Shown here: piece by piece, positions 22,598 to 30,877 of the stretch
How the letters are laid out: each line of letters begins with the position of its first letter
How positions within the stretch are numbered: position 1 is the stretch's first letter
From: Zipacnadum sp036504235
Lineage (GTDB): Bacteria > Armatimonadota > Zipacnadia > Zipacnadales > Zipacnadaceae
Assembly: GCA_036504235.1 (NCBI GenBank)
Contig: DASXVN010000051.1
Location: forward strand, 1-60,980
Reading direction: 5' to 3'
DNA: 60,980 nucleotides
Program-made: the position numbers and the translations under genes
The notes under the pieces: generated by a model
What the model was told of the DNA's origin: nothing
The model's database searches: none
What the model saw: only the letters and a program-made list of their open reading frames with translations

Positions 22598-23538
22598 CCC
22601 CAGCCCTCCGGGACCGGCTGCAAGTCCACTACGCCGACCGAGACGCCGAAATGCGCCGAGAGCAGCGGGGCGTCGCGTAGCGCGGCCACGACGCGAGGGA
22701 TGCCCGCCAAATCCGGGGTAACCTCGATGCGCATACCGGGGAGCGCTTGGCGCGCCAGGACGCAGACCGCCTGCGACCCCTCGAAACCGACCTCCAGGAA
22801 GACCGCGCGCAGGCTGGGCAACTGGGCGCATTGGGCGAGCAACTCGCGGTAAACGTCCAGGCCCTCCGCGCCGCCGTCCAGGGCCAGACGCGGCTCCCAG
22901 TCGCGGACTTCCGGCTGCAGGCCGGCCAACTCGCCGCTGCGGATGTAAGGAGGATTGCTGACCACGACCGCCACGGACTCGGCGGCGTCGCCGACCAGCA
23001 GCGGCTCCAGGCAGGAGCCGGACTCAAAATGAACGCGGGGCCCGACGCCGTGGCAGCGGGCATTGGTGCGGGCCACGTGCAGCGCCGCGGGCGATACGTC
23101 GGTGGCCCAGACGGTCAGGTGCGGGCACTCGGCGGCCAGCGTCACCGCCAGCGCGCCGGAGCCGGTGCCGACATCCACCACCAACTCATGCGCCTCGAGA
23201 CCGGCGCAGACGGGGAGGGCCGCCTCGATCAGGGTCTCGGTGTCGGCGCGGGGGATGAGGGCGCGGGCGTCGCAGAAGAAGGAGCGGCCGTAGAACTCCG
23301 CGCGGCCGAGGACATGCTGGAGCGGCTCGCGGCGGACCCGGCGCAGGATCAAGACCTCCAGGGCCGCGGCCAGCGGCTCGGGGACAACCTCGCGGCGCTC
23401 GGTGATCAGTTGCACCTCGCTGAGCTTGAGGGCCGCTTGCGCGAGCAGGCGGGCGTCCAGCGCCGGAGTGTCCACTCCGGCCTCGCGTAGCACTGCTTCG
23501 GCGGCGCCAAGGAGCTGGGCCACGGTGCTCAGGCTCAT
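22594..23538 (-). CDS. prmC: Release factor glutamine methyltransferase PrmC
   Basis: SAM-dependent enzyme that methylates the glutamine of the GGQ motif in release factors, here encoded by the adjacent prfA. It has 314 residues: an N-terminal helical domain, then GxGxG SAM site VDVGTGSGALAVTLA, and the catalytic NPPY in VVSNPPYI. ATG start at 23538 overlaps the prfA stop by four bases. The prfA-prmC-tsaC order is common in Gram-positive and related phyla. Confidence 0.93.
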   Translation of the reverse strand: MSLSTVAQLLGAAEAVLREAGVDTPALDARLLAQAALKLSEVQLITERREVVPEPLAAALEVLILRRVRREPLQHVLGRAEFYGRSFFCDARALIPRADTETLIEAALPVCAGLEAHELVVDVGTGSGALAVTLAAECPHLTVWATDVSPAALHVARTNARCHGVGPRVHFESGSCLEPLLVGDAAESVAVVVSNPPYIRSGELAGLQPEVRDWEPRLALDGGAEGLDVYRELLAQCAQLPSLRAVFLEVGFEGSQAVCVLARQALPGMRIEVTPDLAGIPRVVAALRDAPLLSAHFGVSVGVVDLQPVPEGWG

Positions 23539-24620
23539 CCGGCGTCCTCCACGGCCTGGGCGAGGCGCACCTTCTCGTGGTACTGGCCCAGGGCCTCGAG
23601 CAACTCGTCAATCTCGCCGGTCATCAGCGCGGGGAGATTGTGGAAATTCATGCCCAGGCGGTGGTCGGTGAGGCGGTCCTGGGGGTAGTTGTAGGTGCGG
23701 ATTTTCTCGCTGCGGTCGCCGCTTTTGATCTGGGAGCGGCGCTGGGCGGCCTGCTCGGCTTCCTGCTCCTGGCGGCGCTGCTCGTAGAGGCGGGCGCGGA
23801 GGATGTCCATGGCGCGCTCCTTGTTCTGGAGCTGCGAGCGCTCACTGGAGCAGGCGACGACGATGCCGCTGGGGCGGTGCGTGACGCGCACGGCGGTATC
23901 GTTTTTCTGCATGTGCTGGCCGCCGGGGCCGCCAGCGCGGTAGTTATCAATGGTCAGGTCGCCGGGGTCGATGACCAGGTCCAGCTCCTCCAGCTCGGGG
24001 AGCACGGCGACGGTGGCGGCGGAGGTGTGGATGCGACCCTGGGCCTCGGTCTCGGGGACGCGCTGGACGCGGTGGACGCCGCTCTCCAGCTCCAGGGTGC
24101 CATATACGTTGCGGCCGGTGAGCTTGAAGATGACTTCCTTGAAGCCATCCTTCTCGGCCTCGCTCTGCTCCAGGACTTCCATCTTCCAGCGGCGGCGCTC
24201 GGCGAGACGCGCGTACATGTCGAAGAGATCGCGGGCGAACAGGGCGGCCTCGTCGCCGCCGGTGCCGGCGCGGATCTCGATGATGGCGTTCTTGGCGGCC
24301 ATGGGGTCCACCGGGACCAGGGTCAGGAGGAGCTGCTTGGTGAGGTCCTCGGCGCGGAGCCGGGACTCCTCGAGTTCAGTGTTGATGAACTCGTACATCT
24401 CCTGGTCGGTGGCCTCGGCGAGCATGGTCTCCGCCTCGGCTATGGCCTGCTGGGTGGCGAGGTACTGGTGATGCAGCTCGACGCCGGGCTGCAATTCGGC
24501 ATAGCGACGGGAGAGGTCGCGGAAACGGTTGGAGTCGGCGGCGGCGTTGGGTTCGTTGAGGAGCGCCTCGATCTGGTGCAGCTCCTCCTCCAACTTGCCC
24601 ATGGCCAGAGTGATATCCAT
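23535..24620 (-). CDS. prfA: Peptide chain release factor 1
   Basis: Class I release factor that reads UAA and UAG and triggers peptidyl-tRNA hydrolysis. It has 361 residues. The stop-codon recognition PxT motif is PET at residues 189-191 in RVPETEAQGR, which identifies RF1 rather than RF2. The catalytic GGQ is at residues 233-235 in GGPGGQHMQKNDTAVRVTH; the usual following residues are HVNTTDSA, so QKN is a mild variation. The ATG at 24620 overlaps the stop of the DUF1385 gene. Probably methylated by the neighbouring PrmC. Confidence 0.95.
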   Translation of the reverse strand: MDITLAMGKLEEELHQIEALLNEPNAAADSNRFRDLSRRYAELQPGVELHHQYLATQQAIAEAETMLAEATDQEMYEFINTELEESRLRAEDLTKQLLLTLVPVDPMAAKNAIIEIRAGTGGDEAALFARDLFDMYARLAERRRWKMEVLEQSEAEKDGFKEVIFKLTGRNVYGTLELESGVHRVQRVPETEAQGRIHTSAATVAVLPELEELDLVIDPGDLTIDNYRAGGPGGQHMQKNDTAVRVTHRPSGIVVACSSERSQLQNKERAMDILRARLYEQRRQEQEAEQAAQRRSQIKSGDRSEKIRTYNYPQDRLTDHRLGMNFHNLPALMTGEIDELLEALGQYHEKVRLAQAVEDAG

Positions 24621-25693
24621 TAAGCTACCTCCTGCTCCACGGGCTGCAGGCGCAAGTCCACGCGGCGCGGAGTGGGGAAATCAGCCGGCAGCGGAATTTC
24701 GGGAGCCACCGCCGCCAGCGCGTAAATAGCGACTTGCACCTGCTCGGCGTCGGGCCGGCGGGTGGTGAGCTTCTGTAGAGCCAGACCGGGATAGGCCATG
24801 ATGCGGGCCAGGACGGAGCTCCGGTGGCGGCCGGCCCAGCGCAGGACCTCGTAGGCGATCCCCGCGACCAGGGGGAGCGAGGCCAGCCGCAGGGTGATGC
24901 GCAGCCAGGCCACCGGCCAGCCGAAGAAGCAGCCGACCAGGATTTTGACCACGATCACGACCAGGAGGAAAGCGGTGCCGCAGCGGGGGTGCAGCGGGCT
25001 GAAGCCCAGGCAGTTCTGCACGGTGACGGCCAGGCCGCCCTCGTAGCAGTTGATGGTCGAGTGCTCGGCGCCGTGGTACTGGAAGACGCGCTTGACGTAC
25101 TTCATCAGGGAAATGGCGAGAATGTAGGCGACGATGACCAGCAGCCGGATGCCGCCCTCCACCAGGTTGCGCTTGATGCTGTCGGCGTTCACTCCGTGGG
25201 TGGCCGGTCCGTAAATCCAGCCGGGGATCGCGGTGGGCAGGACGATGAACAGGCCAATACCCAGGACGAAAGCGAAGGCGGTGCTGAGGTAGATCCAGAT
25301 GCGGGCCAGCGGGGTGCCGGCGGACTGCTGCTCTTCGCGGTGCGCCTCGGCGACGGCCACGGCCACCGTGGCGGCCTCGCCCGCCGGGAGCGGGGCGGAC
25401 GCCGCAGTCTCGGCGGCGGCCTTCTCGCTTTCCTCCGCGGTGAGGACGTCAGCGGAGAACTGGAGGGCTTTCATGCCCAGGGCCATACTCTCGACCAGCA
25501 TGTAGTTGCCGCGGATCAGCGGCCACTTATGCCAGCCTTCCTTCACGGCCAGGCCCTGCAGGGGCTCGGCGGTGGTGACGACCTCGCCGTCAGTGCGGCG
25601 CACGGCAATGCCGTAGCGGTCCGTACCGCGCATCATTACGCCTTCCAGGACCGCCTGGCCACCGTAGAAATGCTGTTCCTCATGCTCGGGCAT
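24620..25693 (-). CDS. DUF1385 family membrane protein
   Basis: Conserved membrane protein of unknown function, 357 residues. The family N-terminal signature YGGQAVLEGVMMRG is at residues 10-23. About four hydrophobic segments follow (near residues 130-150, 185-200, 240-262 and 263-285), with the conserved YHGAEHSTINCYE and HPRCGTAFLLVV motifs between them. Its place between rpmE and prfA is a widespread arrangement. An insertion rich in Ala and Glu at residues 85-120 is not typical. ATG start, one-base overlap with prfA. Confidence 0.9.
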   Translation of the reverse strand: MPEHEEQHFYGGQAVLEGVMMRGTDRYGIAVRRTDGEVVTTAEPLQGLAVKEGWHKWPLIRGNYMLVESMALGMKALQFSADVLTAEESEKAAAETAASAPLPAGEAATVAVAVAEAHREEQQSAGTPLARIWIYLSTAFAFVLGIGLFIVLPTAIPGWIYGPATHGVNADSIKRNLVEGGIRLLVIVAYILAISLMKYVKRVFQYHGAEHSTINCYEGGLAVTVQNCLGFSPLHPRCGTAFLLVVIVVKILVGCFFGWPVAWLRITLRLASLPLVAGIAYEVLRWAGRHRSSVLARIMAYPGLALQKLTTRRPDAEQVQVAIYALAAVAPEIPLPADFPTPRRVDLRLQPVEQEVA

Positions 25694-25829
25694 AGTATTC
25701 CTCGCCGCGGACGCCGAAGTTCATCGGGAAGAACGTAGACCGTTCTCCCGGGGAAAGGCGCACAGCTACCCCACACACGGAAAGCCCAGACCAGTGGCCC
25801 GGGCTTCCCGTAGTTCGGTATGAGTTGTG

Positions 25830-26090
25830 CTACTGCGGCGCCGGGGTCTCGGCGGGCTGATCCGACTTCTTGGTGATCCGCTTGTAGCGGTTCTCCAAGC
25901 CATAGCGGCGGATGAACTTGTCCACGCGACCCTCGCTGTCCATCATCTTCTGCTGGCCGGTGTAAAAGGGATGACACGCGGAGCAGACTTCCACCTTGAT
26001 CTCGGGCTTGGTGGAATGAGTGTCAAACGTCGTTCCACAAGCGCAGATGACCTTGGTTTCCATGTATTTGGGGTGAATTCCAGCCTTCAT
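25830..26090 (-). CDS. rpmE: 50S ribosomal protein L31
   Basis: Large-subunit ribosomal protein, 86 residues. It has MKAGIHPKYMETKVICACGTTF and VEVCSACHPFYTGQQK; the cysteines of CACG and CSAC make this the zinc-binding (C+) form. A short C-terminal tail (KSDQPAETPAPQ) extends beyond the core. The ATG is preceded by GGAGAGGTT. It is the first gene of a leftward operon with DUF1385, prfA, prmC, tsaC and ychF. The 136-base gap to DUF1385 holds two imperfect hairpins, one pairing GGAAGCCC with GGGCTTTCC, that could act as attenuators. Confidence 0.96.
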   Translation of the reverse strand: MKAGIHPKYMETKVICACGTTFDTHSTKPEIKVEVCSACHPFYTGQQKMMDSEGRVDKFIRRYGLENRYKRITKKSDQPAETPAPQ

Positions 26091-26118
26091 AGTAACCTCT
26101 CCTCAAGCACAATAGGCC

Positions 26119-26134
26119 CTGGTGAGTTCACCAG
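26119..26134 (-). promoter_or_regulatory. Dyad at the 5' end of the rpmE transcript
   Basis: CTGGTGA-GT-TCACCAG, a 7-2-7 inverted repeat placed just downstream of the predicted start of transcription. It could be an operator or a small leader hairpin controlling rpmE. There is no direct evidence which. Confidence 0.4.
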
Positions 26135-26143
26135 AGCAGTGGG

Positions 26144-26172
26144 ATTATAGCAGATTGGGGGGCGGGAGGCAA
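26144..26172 (-). promoter_or_regulatory. Promoter of the rpmE operon
   Basis: On the minus strand: TTGCCT (26172-26167), a 17-base spacer and TATAAT (26149-26144). The -10 is perfect, the -35 matches four of six. Transcription would start near 26137, giving a leader of about 45 bases before rpmE. Confidence 0.65.
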
Positions 26173-26948
26173 GGAGAAACGGCGCGGCCCACCCCGCCCT
26201 CGGCGGACCTCGGGCACCCCTCCCATACTGGGAGGGGCTTACGGCAACGGCAAACGGCAACGGCCGTTTCTGCGTAGGGGGGGAGCTTGCTCCGCCCGCG
26301 GCTAGGCGGAAGAGGGAGGCGGGACGCCAGTTCTTACCTCACCCCCCAGCCCCCTCTCCCGCGCCTTCGGCTTGGGAGAGGGGGAGTAACGGCAACGGCG
26401 GGAAGACCTCACCCCCGGCCCCTCTCCCCGCGCGGACTGGGGAGAGGGGGGAAAGGCGACGGCAGGCCGTCTCCCCGTAGGGGCGGAGCTTGCTCCGCCC
26501 GCGGCTAGGCGGAAGGGGGAGGCGGGACGCCAGTTCTTACCTCACCCCCCGGCCCCCCTCTCCCGCGCCTTCGGCTTGGGAGAGGGGGAGTAACGGCAAC
26601 GGCGGGAAGACCTCACCCCCGGCCCCTCTCCCTCTGGGAGAGGGGGAACCGCAACGGCAACGGCCGCTTCTGCGTAGGGCGGCGGTTACATCCGCCGCCC
26701 GCGGCTGCCGGGAAGCCCAGGGCTAGCGGCGAGCGCGGGTGGATGTTCCGCGGGATACGGCTCCGCGAAAAATCCACCCCTACAGACGGCAACGGCAACG
26801 GCCGGCGGAGCCCTTCGGCAAGCTCAGGACCTGCGGCAAGCTCCGCCCCTACGGGAGGGGCAGCGGCCTACGCCAACGGCACACCGGCGAGACGCCGGTG
26901 CCACTGAGAGGAGACGCCCTCGCCGCCCCCTCCCCAGCCCGCGCCAGC
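26173..26948. repeat. Long mosaic repeat region upstream of mlaE
   Basis: Nearly 800 bases without a gene. It contains CCCACCCCGCCCTCGG...GGGAGGGGC (about 26188), then two direct copies of a unit GTAGGGG(G/C)GGAGCTTGCTCCGCCCGCGGCTAGGCGGAAG...GAGAGGGGGAGTAACGGCAACGGCGGGAAGACC (about 26274-26410 and 26477-26612), GTAGGGCGGCGGTTACATCCG (about 26673), a GGTGGATGTTCCGCGGG...AATCCACCCCTAC module (about 26738-26784), CCCTTCGGCAAGCTCAGGAC at 26811-26830, and CACCGGCGAGACGCCGGTG at 26882-26900. (Long strings here are split by module.). Confidence 0.75.
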
Positions 26949-26977
26949 TTGACACCCCTTCGGGGCCCTTCTATAAT
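26949..26977 (+). promoter_or_regulatory. Consensus promoter of the mlaEFD operon
   Basis: TTGACA (26949-26954), a 17-base spacer containing CCCCTTCGGGG, and TATAAT (26972-26977): perfect consensus. Start of transcription near 26984. This places the in-frame TTG at 26995 too close to the mRNA end, supporting the later mlaE start at 27043. Confidence 0.85.
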
Positions 26978-27042
26978 AACTCAACTCGTGGGAGTTGGGC
27001 CTGCGGGCCCTTTGTGATGCCGCTATTGCAGGTGAGGCCTCC

Positions 27043-27810
27043 TTGTTCGCAGCCCTCGGTCGCCAGATTCTGGCTTTTTTTACGTATTTTGGGCAACTGG
27101 CCCTCCTGCATGGGGAAACCTGGCGCTTGATTCTGCGCGGCCGCTGGTCGCTCCGCGAGACCATTCGGCAGATGGCCTCCATCGGCATCGGTTCGCTGCC
27201 GATTGCCGTGGTTACCCTCGGCTTTTCGGGCATGGTTCTGGCCTATCACATCGCCCACACCGCCGCCCGCTATGGACAGGGGAACATCATCGGCTACGGC
27301 GTGGCCGAGTCTATGTGCCGGGAGCTGGGGCCGGTGATGATCGCCTTTGTCGTGGCGGCGCGCGCCGGATCGTCTATGGCCGCCGAGCTGGGGACCATGA
27401 AGGTCACCGAACAGATTGACGCGCTGCGGGCGATGGCCGTGTCGCCGGTGGATTATCTAGTGGTCCCGCGCTATCTGGCGGGCGTGATTCTGCTGCCGAT
27501 GCTGGCGCTGGTGGGTGACGTGGTGGGCGTGCTGGGCGGCTATATTATGTCCGTCATCAGCCCCTACATCAATCCCAGCCAGTATTTCGCCTCGATTCCG
27601 GGCAATACCGAGCCCTGGACCGTCCTCGCCGGGCTGATCAAAGCCGTGGCCTTCGGGGTCGTCATTGTCATGGTGGGGTGCCACCAGGGATTGTACTGTC
27701 GCATGGCGTCGGAAGAGGTGGGGCGGGCTACCACCCGTTCGGTCGTCTACTCTATTATGATTGTCTATGCGGTGGACCTGGCGCTCACCGCGATGCTCTA
27801 TAAGGTATGA
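27043..27810 (+). CDS. mlaE: MlaE-family lipid ABC transporter permease
   Basis: Inner-membrane permease of an MCE-type phospholipid transporter, 255 residues, about five to six helices. The signature block is present: AESMCRELGPVMIAFVVAARAGSSMAAELGTMKVTEQIDAL (spanning about residues 88-128), then the closing AVDLALTAMLYKV. Start TTG at 27043 is chosen because AGGTGAGG lies six bases upstream and the length then matches the family; TTG at 26995 would have no room for a ribosome site. The stop overlaps the mlaF start in ATGA. Confidence 0.9.
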   Translation: MFAALGRQILAFFTYFGQLALLHGETWRLILRGRWSLRETIRQMASIGIGSLPIAVVTLGFSGMVLAYHIAHTAARYGQGNIIGYGVAESMCRELGPVMIAFVVAARAGSSMAAELGTMKVTEQIDALRAMAVSPVDYLVVPRYLAGVILLPMLALVGDVVGVLGGYIMSVISPYINPSQYFASIPGNTEPWTVLAGLIKAVAFGVVIVMVGCHQGLYCRMASEEVGRATTRSVVYSIMIVYAVDLALTAMLYKV

Positions 27811-28574
27811 CCAACCATCGCGAGCCGGTTATCTCGCTGCGGGGCGTATGGTATAGCGTGGACGGCCACACTATCCTGGAAGACGCCTGGTGCGACATCG
27901 AACAGGGCGAGATCTTTGGCGTGATGGGGATGAGCGGCGTCGGCAAGAGCACGTTGCTGCGCCTGATTATGGGGCTGATCCGGCCGGACCGGGGCGAAGT
28001 CATCGTCCTGGGCGAGGATGTGGCGACGATGCCGGAGCGACACCTCGACACCATCCGGCGGCAGATGGGCATTTCCTTCCAGGGAGCGGCCCTCTTTGAC
28101 TCGCTGACCGTGGCCGAGAACGTGGCTTTCGGCCTGAAACATGGCGCCAAGCGACCGAGCGACGCGGAGGTTGCGGCGCGGGTCGCCGAGTACCTGGAGA
28201 TTGTCGGCATGGCGGAGGAGGGCGACAAGCTGCCCTCGCAACTCTCGGGCGGCATGCGCAAGCGCATCGGCATCGCCCGCGCCTTGATTATGACGCCCTC
28301 GGTCATGCTGTATGATGAGCCTACCGCCGGGCTGGACCCGATTATGTCCGGGGTGATCGTGCACCTGATCGGCAAGCTGCGGGCGCAGTTCGGTATGACC
28401 TCGGTGGTGGTCACGCACGAGGTGGACGAGTTGTTCGCCATCGCCGATCGGGTAGTCATGCTCTACCAGGGGCGGGTCGTCGCCGAGGACACGCCGGAGA
28501 ACCTGCGCTGCTGCGCAACGCCCATCGTCAAACAGTTTGTGGAGGGCTCGCCGGAGGGGCCCATTCGGGTTTGA
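27807..28574 (+). CDS. mlaF: MlaF-family lipid ABC transporter ATPase
   Basis: Cytosolic ATPase partner of MlaE, 255 residues. Walker A is GMSGVGKST at residues 41-49, the ABC signature is LSGGMRKRIGIARAL (the MlaF-type GGMRKR form), Walker B is VMLYDEPTAGLDP, and the H-loop is VVVTHEVDE. Start overlaps mlaE by four bases; the mlaD GTG follows 16 bases after the stop. Known family members energise phospholipid exchange between inner and outer membranes. Confidence 0.92.
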   Translation: MTNHREPVISLRGVWYSVDGHTILEDAWCDIEQGEIFGVMGMSGVGKSTLLRLIMGLIRPDRGEVIVLGEDVATMPERHLDTIRRQMGISFQGAALFDSLTVAENVAFGLKHGAKRPSDAEVAARVAEYLEIVGMAEEGDKLPSQLSGGMRKRIGIARALIMTPSVMLYDEPTAGLDPIMSGVIVHLIGKLRAQFGMTSVVVTHEVDELFAIADRVVMLYQGRVVAEDTPENLRCCATPIVKQFVEGSPEGPIRV

Positions 28575-28590
28575 GCGGGGAGGCGCCAGA

Positions 28591-30210
28591 GTGTCTACAG
28601 AAGTCAAAGTGGGGATCCTCTTTGTCGCCATCATGCTACTGGCGATCGGCGTCGGCCTGTTTCTGAGCAATGCCGGAGCCCGTTGGGGCACCTATCATAT
28701 TACCCTGCATTTTAAGGATACCAAGGGCCTGCAGACCGGCGCCGATGTGCTGCTCTCGGGGGTTAGCATCGGCAAGGTCGCCGCGGTGGACCTGGCTCCG
28801 GACCCCCGCTTTCCGGAACTGCCGGTAGTGGTGACCCTGTCGCTGCGGCGGAAGGTCAAGCTCTTCAATTCGGACCAGTTTGTCATTGACCAGGGCGCGC
28901 TACTGGGGGATCGGTACGTTTCGGTGCTGCGACCTTCCCGCGAGCAACTGACGGAGGCGGGCCAGGCGCGGGGCAGTGAACTGCCGCCCAACAGCAACTT
29001 GGCGGGGGGGCCGGCGCAGGGCTTTGCGGACCTCTCGGGCCAGGCGACCCAGTTCATGGGGCAGGCCCAGGCGTCCATGAATATGCTGACCGGCACCTAC
29101 GCCAACGAGGAAATCCGCAAGAGCATCATGGTCTTCATGGCCAATGCCAGCCGGGCCTCCGGGCAACTGGAGGCGATCACGAAGGGCACGGCGCGGCTCC
29201 TGGCCTCGCTTAACCGGATGGTGGACCTCAACCAGACGGTGGTCAACCGGAGCATGGGCAACGTGGAAGTCGCCACCAAGGAGATCAAGGTGGCGGCCGA
29301 GCAGATCAACGGCATGATCAAGAGCGTGTCCACCGGGCCGCTGCCGGCGCAACTGCTGATTACGGTGGCCAACATCCGCAAGTCGTCCGACGAGATGCGG
29401 GCCTCGGCCGAGCTGATTCGGGGGATGCTGGCGAACCCGACGACGCAGAAGCGAATTGACGAGACCGTCGGCAATGTCTGTGACATCACGGCGAGCCTCC
29501 GGTCGGTGACCGCGAGTCTGGAGAAGATGGCCACCGATCCGACGGTGAGCAACAACCTAAAGGAAACCCTGGCCAACCTGCAAGTGACGACCGAGAATCT
29601 CAAGCAGATCAGCATTACCAGCCGGGAGTTCATCACCGACAAGCAGAACCTGGAGAACCTGCGCCAGACGCTGGACAACCTGCGGCAGGCCAGCGCGGAA
29701 GGGATCACCCTGACGCGCAAGGCGACAGGGACCTTGCAGCGGGTGGACGACACGATGAACGAACTCGGCAACATAACCGAGACCGCCTCCCCGCGCCGGA
29801 CCACTACCCGGCTGCGGATGGAAGTCTCCAACGAGCACGCACTTCGCGGAGATGTGGACATAGACCTGAACTGGGCCACCGATCCCCGCAACTTCTGGCG
29901 GGTGGGGGTGCGCGGCGTCGGTCGGGGTAGCGCCCTGGATCTGCAACGCGGCCTGGCGCTAGGCTCCCGGAGCCTGGTCCGGGCCGGGCTGATCGGGGGC
30001 AAGCTGGGAGCAGGCCTCGAATACGAGATCGGATCGGGTACGCGCGTGGAGTTGGAGGCGTGGAACCCGGACGAGAATCGTCTGGACCTGCGCAGCTATT
30101 TTGGACTGGGCGGCGGCTGGGAGCTGACCGCCGGGGTGGATCGCCTGCTGCATGAGAATGACCCCTTCATCGGGGTGCAGCGGGTTATCTACAGTGAACG
30201 CACCAAGTAG
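28591..30210 (+). CDS. mlaD: MlaD-like MCE protein with helical stalk and beta-rich C-terminus
   Basis: Membrane-anchored MCE-domain protein of 539 residues, far longer than proteobacterial MlaD (about 180). N-terminal anchor at residues 7-27, then the MCE domain (about 35-118) with GLQTGADVLLSGVSIGKV. A long helical, coiled-coil-like region fills about residues 140-395 (repeated NL, IR and LRQ patterns). The last ~135 residues alternate hydrophobic and polar residues (RLRMEVSNEHALRGDVDIDL onwards to YFGLGGGWELTAGVDRLL), as expected of an outer-membrane beta domain. The arrangement matches the trans-envelope MlaD reported for diderm Firmicutes such as Veillonella. Start GTG at 28591 with GGGGAGG upstream. 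Confidence 0.85.
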   Translation: MSTEVKVGILFVAIMLLAIGVGLFLSNAGARWGTYHITLHFKDTKGLQTGADVLLSGVSIGKVAAVDLAPDPRFPELPVVVTLSLRRKVKLFNSDQFVIDQGALLGDRYVSVLRPSREQLTEAGQARGSELPPNSNLAGGPAQGFADLSGQATQFMGQAQASMNMLTGTYANEEIRKSIMVFMANASRASGQLEAITKGTARLLASLNRMVDLNQTVVNRSMGNVEVATKEIKVAAEQINGMIKSVSTGPLPAQLLITVANIRKSSDEMRASAELIRGMLANPTTQKRIDETVGNVCDITASLRSVTASLEKMATDPTVSNNLKETLANLQVTTENLKQISITSREFITDKQNLENLRQTLDNLRQASAEGITLTRKATGTLQRVDDTMNELGNITETASPRRTTTRLRMEVSNEHALRGDVDIDLNWATDPRNFWRVGVRGVGRGSALDLQRGLALGSRSLVRAGLIGGKLGAGLEYEIGSGTRVELEAWNPDENRLDLRSYFGLGGGWELTAGVDRLLHENDPFIGVQRVIYSERTK

Positions 30211-30259
30211 AGAAACGTACCAGCCGGGAGTCCCGGCGATCACTAGGAGGCTTTTTCTG

Positions 30260-30862
30260 ATGGAAGTGATTCTGCTGCATGACATCGAACGCGTAGGCCA
30301 TGAGGGAGACGTAATGAAGGTCGCCGACGGCTACGCTCACAACTTCCTGTTCCCCCGCAAGCTGGCCGAGAAATCGACGGTGGCGTCGCGGCGCGCGCTG
30401 GAACAGCGCCGCCGCTCCATCGAGCGGCGCGCCGGCGAGAAGCGGGACGCGGCCCAGACGACGGCGGACCGGCTGAGCGGCTCGGGCATCACCGTGCTCG
30501 CGCCGGTCGGCGAGAACGGGCGCCTGCACGGCCAGGTCACCTCGCACCAGATCGCCGAGGCCATCCACGAGCAGCTCAACATCACCGTGGACCGCCGCGA
30601 CGTGGAGATCGCCGCTCCCATCCGGGAACTGGGCGACTTCGTGGTTACGGCGCGCCTCTACAAGGACGTCAAGGTGCAGATTCCGGTGCACGTAGAGCCG
30701 AGCAATCCGGAGGACCTGCCGGCCGAGCCCGAGCCGGTGGCCAAGGCCGCCGCGCCCGCCCCGGAGCCGGAGCCGGTCGTCGAGGAAGCCGCGGCTGAGG
30801 CCCCGGTAGCCGAGGAGATTGTCGTCGAGGACGCTGCGGAAGCGGATATCGCAACCGAGTAA
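30260..30862 (+). CDS. rplI: 50S ribosomal protein L9 with acidic tail
   Basis: Large-subunit protein. The N-terminal RNA-binding domain is MEVILLHDIERVGHEGDVMKVADGYAHNFLFPRKLA, joined by a long helix to the C-terminal domain ending VHVEPS. The 200-residue length exceeds the usual ~148 by an acidic, Ala/Pro/Glu-rich tail (residues 150-200) of low complexity. ATG at 30260 has a perfect AGGAGG nine bases upstream; the frame upstream lies within mlaD and is rejected. dnaB follows after 15 bases, as in many bacteria. Confidence 0.95.
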   Translation: MEVILLHDIERVGHEGDVMKVADGYAHNFLFPRKLAEKSTVASRRALEQRRRSIERRAGEKRDAAQTTADRLSGSGITVLAPVGENGRLHGQVTSHQIAEAIHEQLNITVDRRDVEIAAPIRELGDFVVTARLYKDVKVQIPVHVEPSNPEDLPAEPEPVAKAAAPAPEPEPVVEEAAAEAPVAEEIVVEDAAEADIATE

Positions 30863-30877
30863 AGGAGTCCTCCGGCG

